Assembly (NCBI GenBank): GCA_029961685.1 | Contig: JARWKL010000012.1 | Location: 25,405,227 to 25,469,226 of the forward strand | Direction: 5' to 3' | Length of the DNA stretch: 64,000 nucleotides | DNA from: Aristolochia californica | Taxonomy: Eukaryota > Streptophyta > Magnoliopsida > Piperales > Aristolochiaceae | Shown here: one piece after another, positions 61,265 through 64,000 of the stretch | Layout of the letters: every line of letters starts with the position of its first letter | Position numbering within the stretch: position 1 is the first letter of the stretch | Notes under the pieces: model-generated | Databases searched by the model: none | Seen by the model: the letters and a program-made list of their open reading frames with translations, nothing else | Told to the model about the DNA's origin: nothing | Position numbers and translations under genes: made by a program

Positions 61265-61266
61265 GA

Positions 61267-61475
61267 TGTTGAAAATTCTAATCACAATGCAATTCAGAAG
61301 AATAAATAAATGTTCATTATCATTCAAAAATATGTTGTTGACTTTTGTAAGCCTTACAAATAGCTAAAAATAGAAAAACAAACTCACGTCTTATGATCCT
61401 AATAATGTGGTAAATAACTAAGGTCCAAATCCTAAATAATAGAATATGGACAAATTCAACTAACAACCCCAAACA
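61267..61475 (-). repeat. 5' LTR of Copia element
   Basis: 209 bp, TGTTGAAAATTC...CCCCAAACA in plus orientation. Followed by ccctc (61476-61480), the right-hand target duplication. Confidence 0.9.
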
Positions 61476-61672
61476 CCCTCTAATAATAATAAAAAAAAGA
61501 TTCTACGAGAGCTACAACATCAACATCCATTCCCAACTCTAATTTCTAAACATGAAACCTTTTGCTAGTGTCCACGTTACACTCCGATTTTACCCAGGCT
61601 TGTGTGACCGCAACAAGCAGTCTTTCCTTTGAAAATGATCTTCTTAATTGTTAATGAAAATCGAAAGTGCAA

Positions 61673-63471
61673 CTACCAGTTGCATTCTTTGACCTTCTTT
61701 TGCAACAAAGGCTCCTTCACATCAACTCTGTAGCTGTCAACTGATTCATTAGTAACGATCTTGACGGTGATGACCTCATCACTTGGCCTTAGCACCTCCT
61801 CTTCATCCTTGTAATCTTTACTTTTGCCCCATAGGACAACATATTAACCACTCACAACGGCAACCACGCCTATCAAATTGGAGTGAAAAAGAGATCAAAC
61901 GAGTTAAAGATTGATTATTAGATTAACAAATGCAGATCCTTAATTTGTAAACGAATTGGACTGAGTAGATACCTCCCCAAGTAAAGCTTCACATGGAGAA
62001 GAAGACAGGGAAAGATTGTCACTATGACTGTGTTGAGAGGGTTGAACATGGCTGAGAACAAAGGGCATTGTTTGGATATGCACCAAGACTGACCAAAGAA
62101 GGAAAGACCAAACCCTATAACTCCCTGTTAACTATAACACTCGTTAGAAGATTACGACCAAGGAAATAGTTGCTCATGCATTTTAACTCGCTACAAAGGT
62201 GCACACAATTATCTGCAGTCACCCTCTACATCTGAGCAATTGTGCGTGCTCATAACACTCTTACAATGATGCCGCAGAAAATTACACTGTATATATATAT
62301 TTTGAGGAAAAAGAGTAAAAGGACAACAAACATTACCGTGAAAAAGCAAGAGAAGAGCTCATAGCGTGAACTGAACATCCAAACTTTAAGATCTGGTTGC
62401 AAGAAGAATGCCAGTGCTGCTAACTGCAAAGTAACCAAAAAGCACATCCAAGCTGCTAGAGATAAGTGATCAGGATAGCTCGCTAACATAGGAACCTGTT
62501 ACTAATATTCACAGGAAGATGGCATGAGAGATCTGAACTCGAAGTTCTGTGAAGTTTTTTAGGAGCTCAAATACCTGCAAAATCAGGAAACAACTGCTTC
62601 CAAAGAGAAAAAGACAGCCCAGTAGCCAATTGTCACCTACTGTGGGGATTGTCAAAGCTGATATGAAAGAACCCATGTTTAAGAGCTTTGGCCCTTTCAA
62701 TAAAGTCATCTAAATAGCTTTTGAGACACAAATCAAGGTCCCCAGCACCTTAACTAGGCTTCTTAAGCTTCTGAATTCCACTTTTTCTAGTCTGAGCATT
62801 TTAAAGAAATCAATGAATTAGTAATCTTTGAAAGAGTTCAATCCCAAGTTTTTATTTCGCTACCTTAATGAAGCTGCCAGAAGAAAAGTCAAGGTAGGGA
62901 TTAGGTTTGACATGGCACTTTCGATGGAGGAAGAAACCAAATAAAGGCCTTCAAAGTACAAGATCTGGTTGATGGTAACACTGTTGCAAATCTCATAGTA
63001 AGAAGACATCAGCAATAACTAGAACATTCTAGTACATGTTTTTTTTTGTTAAAGTAGAGCAGAAAATCAAATATAAAGAAACGTACCCAAGAAGGGAAGC
63101 AACAAATATCAGGAAAAAGCTCATGACTCCCATTCCTACTGCACCTTCTTTCCTACGGTAGCAATGAAACATACAACACAAGGGCGTACAACAACTCCAT
63201 TAATTTTCATTCCAAACTCAGAGAGAGAGACATCGTATTTATGTGTGTGTGTGCGCGAGAGAGAGACAGAGAAAGAGAGAGAGACACCTGCCACAAAAAT
63301 AAGCAATGGGTACCATAACAAAAGTTGATATGCCCTGCCTGTAAACAACAAAGACGGTTGGGCTCATTCCAACAATAAGAGCAGCCCGCGTGGAGAGCGT
63401 AATAGTTGCATAGACGAACTGTAACCCTGTGTCATGGCAAATTCTGGCTTATGGCTCTCCAAGCAGCCCAT
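61673..63471 (-). pseudogene. WAT1-related (MtN21/EamA-type) transporter, broken
   Basis: Exons on the minus strand: 63471-63288, 63152-63087, 62980-62864, 62791-62575, 62495-62337, 62124-61973, and about 61875-61673. They read in order as a WAT1-related membrane transporter: QFVYATITLSTRAALIVGMS, MGVMSFFLIFVASLLG, NQILYFEGLYLVSSSI, LRLEKVEFRSLRSLVKVLG, GDNWLLGCLFLFGSSCF, YPDHLSLAAWMCFLVTLQL, SAMFNPLNTVIVTIF and a hydrophilic tail. The family moves auxin, amino acids or related solutes through ten helices. Lesions: TAG at 62710-62712 (in place of Ser before MTLLKGPKLLN), TAA at 61844-61846 in the last exon, a frame slip near codon 15, and no usable acceptor at the expected start of the last exon. 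The start at 63471 was chosen because MGCLESHKP matches family N termini. It lies next to the Copia insertion but is not interrupted by it. Confidence 0.85.
63240..63285. repeat. GT/GA microsatellite in intron
   Basis: A gtgtgtgtgtgcgcgagagagagac tract followed by further gaga, in intron 1 of the WAT1-related pseudogene. Confidence 0.85.
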
Positions 63472-64000
63472 TTCTCTCAATCCATAGCAAGAGATGAAAT
63501 CCTCAACTATTTCTCACTGATTCAGAAATATTCCTCCCTCTCACTTGAATATATATCCTGCACAGACAGAAATGGTATCGACCTGCGAAATGAACCCGAC
63601 GCTGTCTCTTTTTTTCCTTCACAAGATGAGACAACAATCCTAGTTGCAAATATCGTATTCAACCACATCACAAACGTGATTTAATACTCCAGCCAGTAGT
63701 TACCAATCAATAAACTAATCCAGCTAAGGAAGAATTGAGAGGGACTTGCTTGTTACACGAAGTATATCTGTGTAAGAGGCTTGGAAGGATATGCAGGAAG
63801 CAATCAAACCTGGGTGTATTTGGTCCTATCTCCAATATCAGAGTTATCACCGACTGACTACATTAAGGAAAACTGTCGTCAGGAGACGTGGAAATGTTGA
63901 AACGAAAATGAATTCGAACTGCTCACTCTACTTTGTTGCAAGACAATGATTTGATCCTGTTTTCTCTTCCTGCCAGATTGTCAGTCCAAATCACGGACGA
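63472..64000. other. Right edge, upstream of WAT1-related pseudogene
   Basis: Would hold the old promoter of the transporter. An open frame at about 63406-63684 has no recognisable domain. No other feature seen. Confidence 0.45.

Larger units (their letters stand above)
56542..61475 (-). mobile_element. Ty1/Copia LTR retrotransposon, full length but inactive
   Basis: 4.9 kb, transcribed leftward. Order on the minus strand: 5' LTR, Met-tRNA primer site, GC/CT-rich leader, gag from about 60676 (MAENYYIQLTIPKFDGHYDHW), CX2CX4HX4C zinc knuckle (CYKCLQLGHFQYEC, about 59940), aspartic protease (WFIDSGCSNHMC), GAG-pre-integrase HHCC finger (HLWHCKYGHLS...CTNCMVGKQ), integrase (FIDDYS, RTDRGREF), reverse transcriptase (about 58260-57620) and RNase H (CDNSSTIKLSKN..HGRNKHIDVRFHF, 57054-56740), then PPT and 3' LTR. 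It cannot be expressed whole: frames shift near 60490, 60170, 58910, 58090, 57615 and 57200, a stop separates protease and integrase near 59579, and the usual YVDD of the RT active site reads DIDD. Confidence 0.95.

Noticed and set aside
1..64000. CRISPR arrays, operons, ribosome binding sites, bacterial attachment sites
   Set aside because: The window is plant nuclear DNA; no regularly spaced short repeats of that type were seen.

Overview
The window is nuclear DNA from a flowering plant, probably a dicot or dicot-like lineage; the species cannot be fixed from the sequence. Genes are split by GT-AG introns, promoters carry TATA boxes, and the intergenic DNA is AT-rich with LTR retrotransposons, miniature LTR elements and microsatellites. 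The recognisable proteins are plant families: an OSR1/BLUS1-type kinase, GEX2, UDP-glucuronate 4-epimerase, DA2-type RING ligase, plant tetraspanins, COX6b and WAT1-related transporters. I rebuilt exon models by hand from splice signals and reading-frame continuity. The six intact multi-exon models (kinase, GEX2, DA2, three tetraspanins, COX6b being the seventh) all sum to whole codon counts.

Layout. 0-5 kb: repeats (a G22 tract, an AT-rich dispersed repeat, a SINE-like unit, a miniature LTR element) and no convincing gene. 5.1-11.4 kb (+): an STE20/OSR1-like Ser/Thr kinase, 19 coding exons. 12.6-18.0 kb (-): a broken HDDC2-type 5'-deoxynucleotidase that has lost its first HD-domain histidine, has an in-frame stop and lacks one exon. 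19.1-24.0 kb (-): GEX2, a gamete adhesion protein with filamin-like repeats. 24.6-25.2 kb: an inverted pair of short fragments resembling an endogenous pararetrovirus. 27.1-28.4 kb (+): an intronless UDP-glucuronate 4-epimerase. 32.1-35.6 kb (+): a DA2-like E3 ligase, then 36.4-37.6 kb (-) a tetraspanin. 37.6-44.4 kb: a second, decayed copy of the DA2-tetraspanin pair, interrupted by a truncated Copia element that lies between two ~200-bp direct repeats; its tetraspanin (43.4-44.4 kb) is intact and its DA2 is a relic. 45.1-50.5 kb (+): COX6b. 52.9-54.6 kb (+): a TET7/8-type tetraspanin. 55.2-56.4 kb: GC-rich tandem repeats and an inverted second copy of the AT-rich repeat. 56.5-61.5 kb (-): a full-length but inactive Ty1/Copia retrotransposon with LTRs, PBS, PPT and target duplication. 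61.7-63.5 kb (-): a WAT1-related transporter pseudogene.

The genes do not form one pathway; this is an ordinary chromosomal neighbourhood. The evolutionary signals are the interesting part: local DA2-tetraspanin duplication with unequal decay, repair-like insertion of retroelement DNA, inverted retroelement fragments, and a COX6b / TET7-8 / HDDC2 association that may be ancestral in angiosperms. I saw no evidence of a previously undescribed molecular system.
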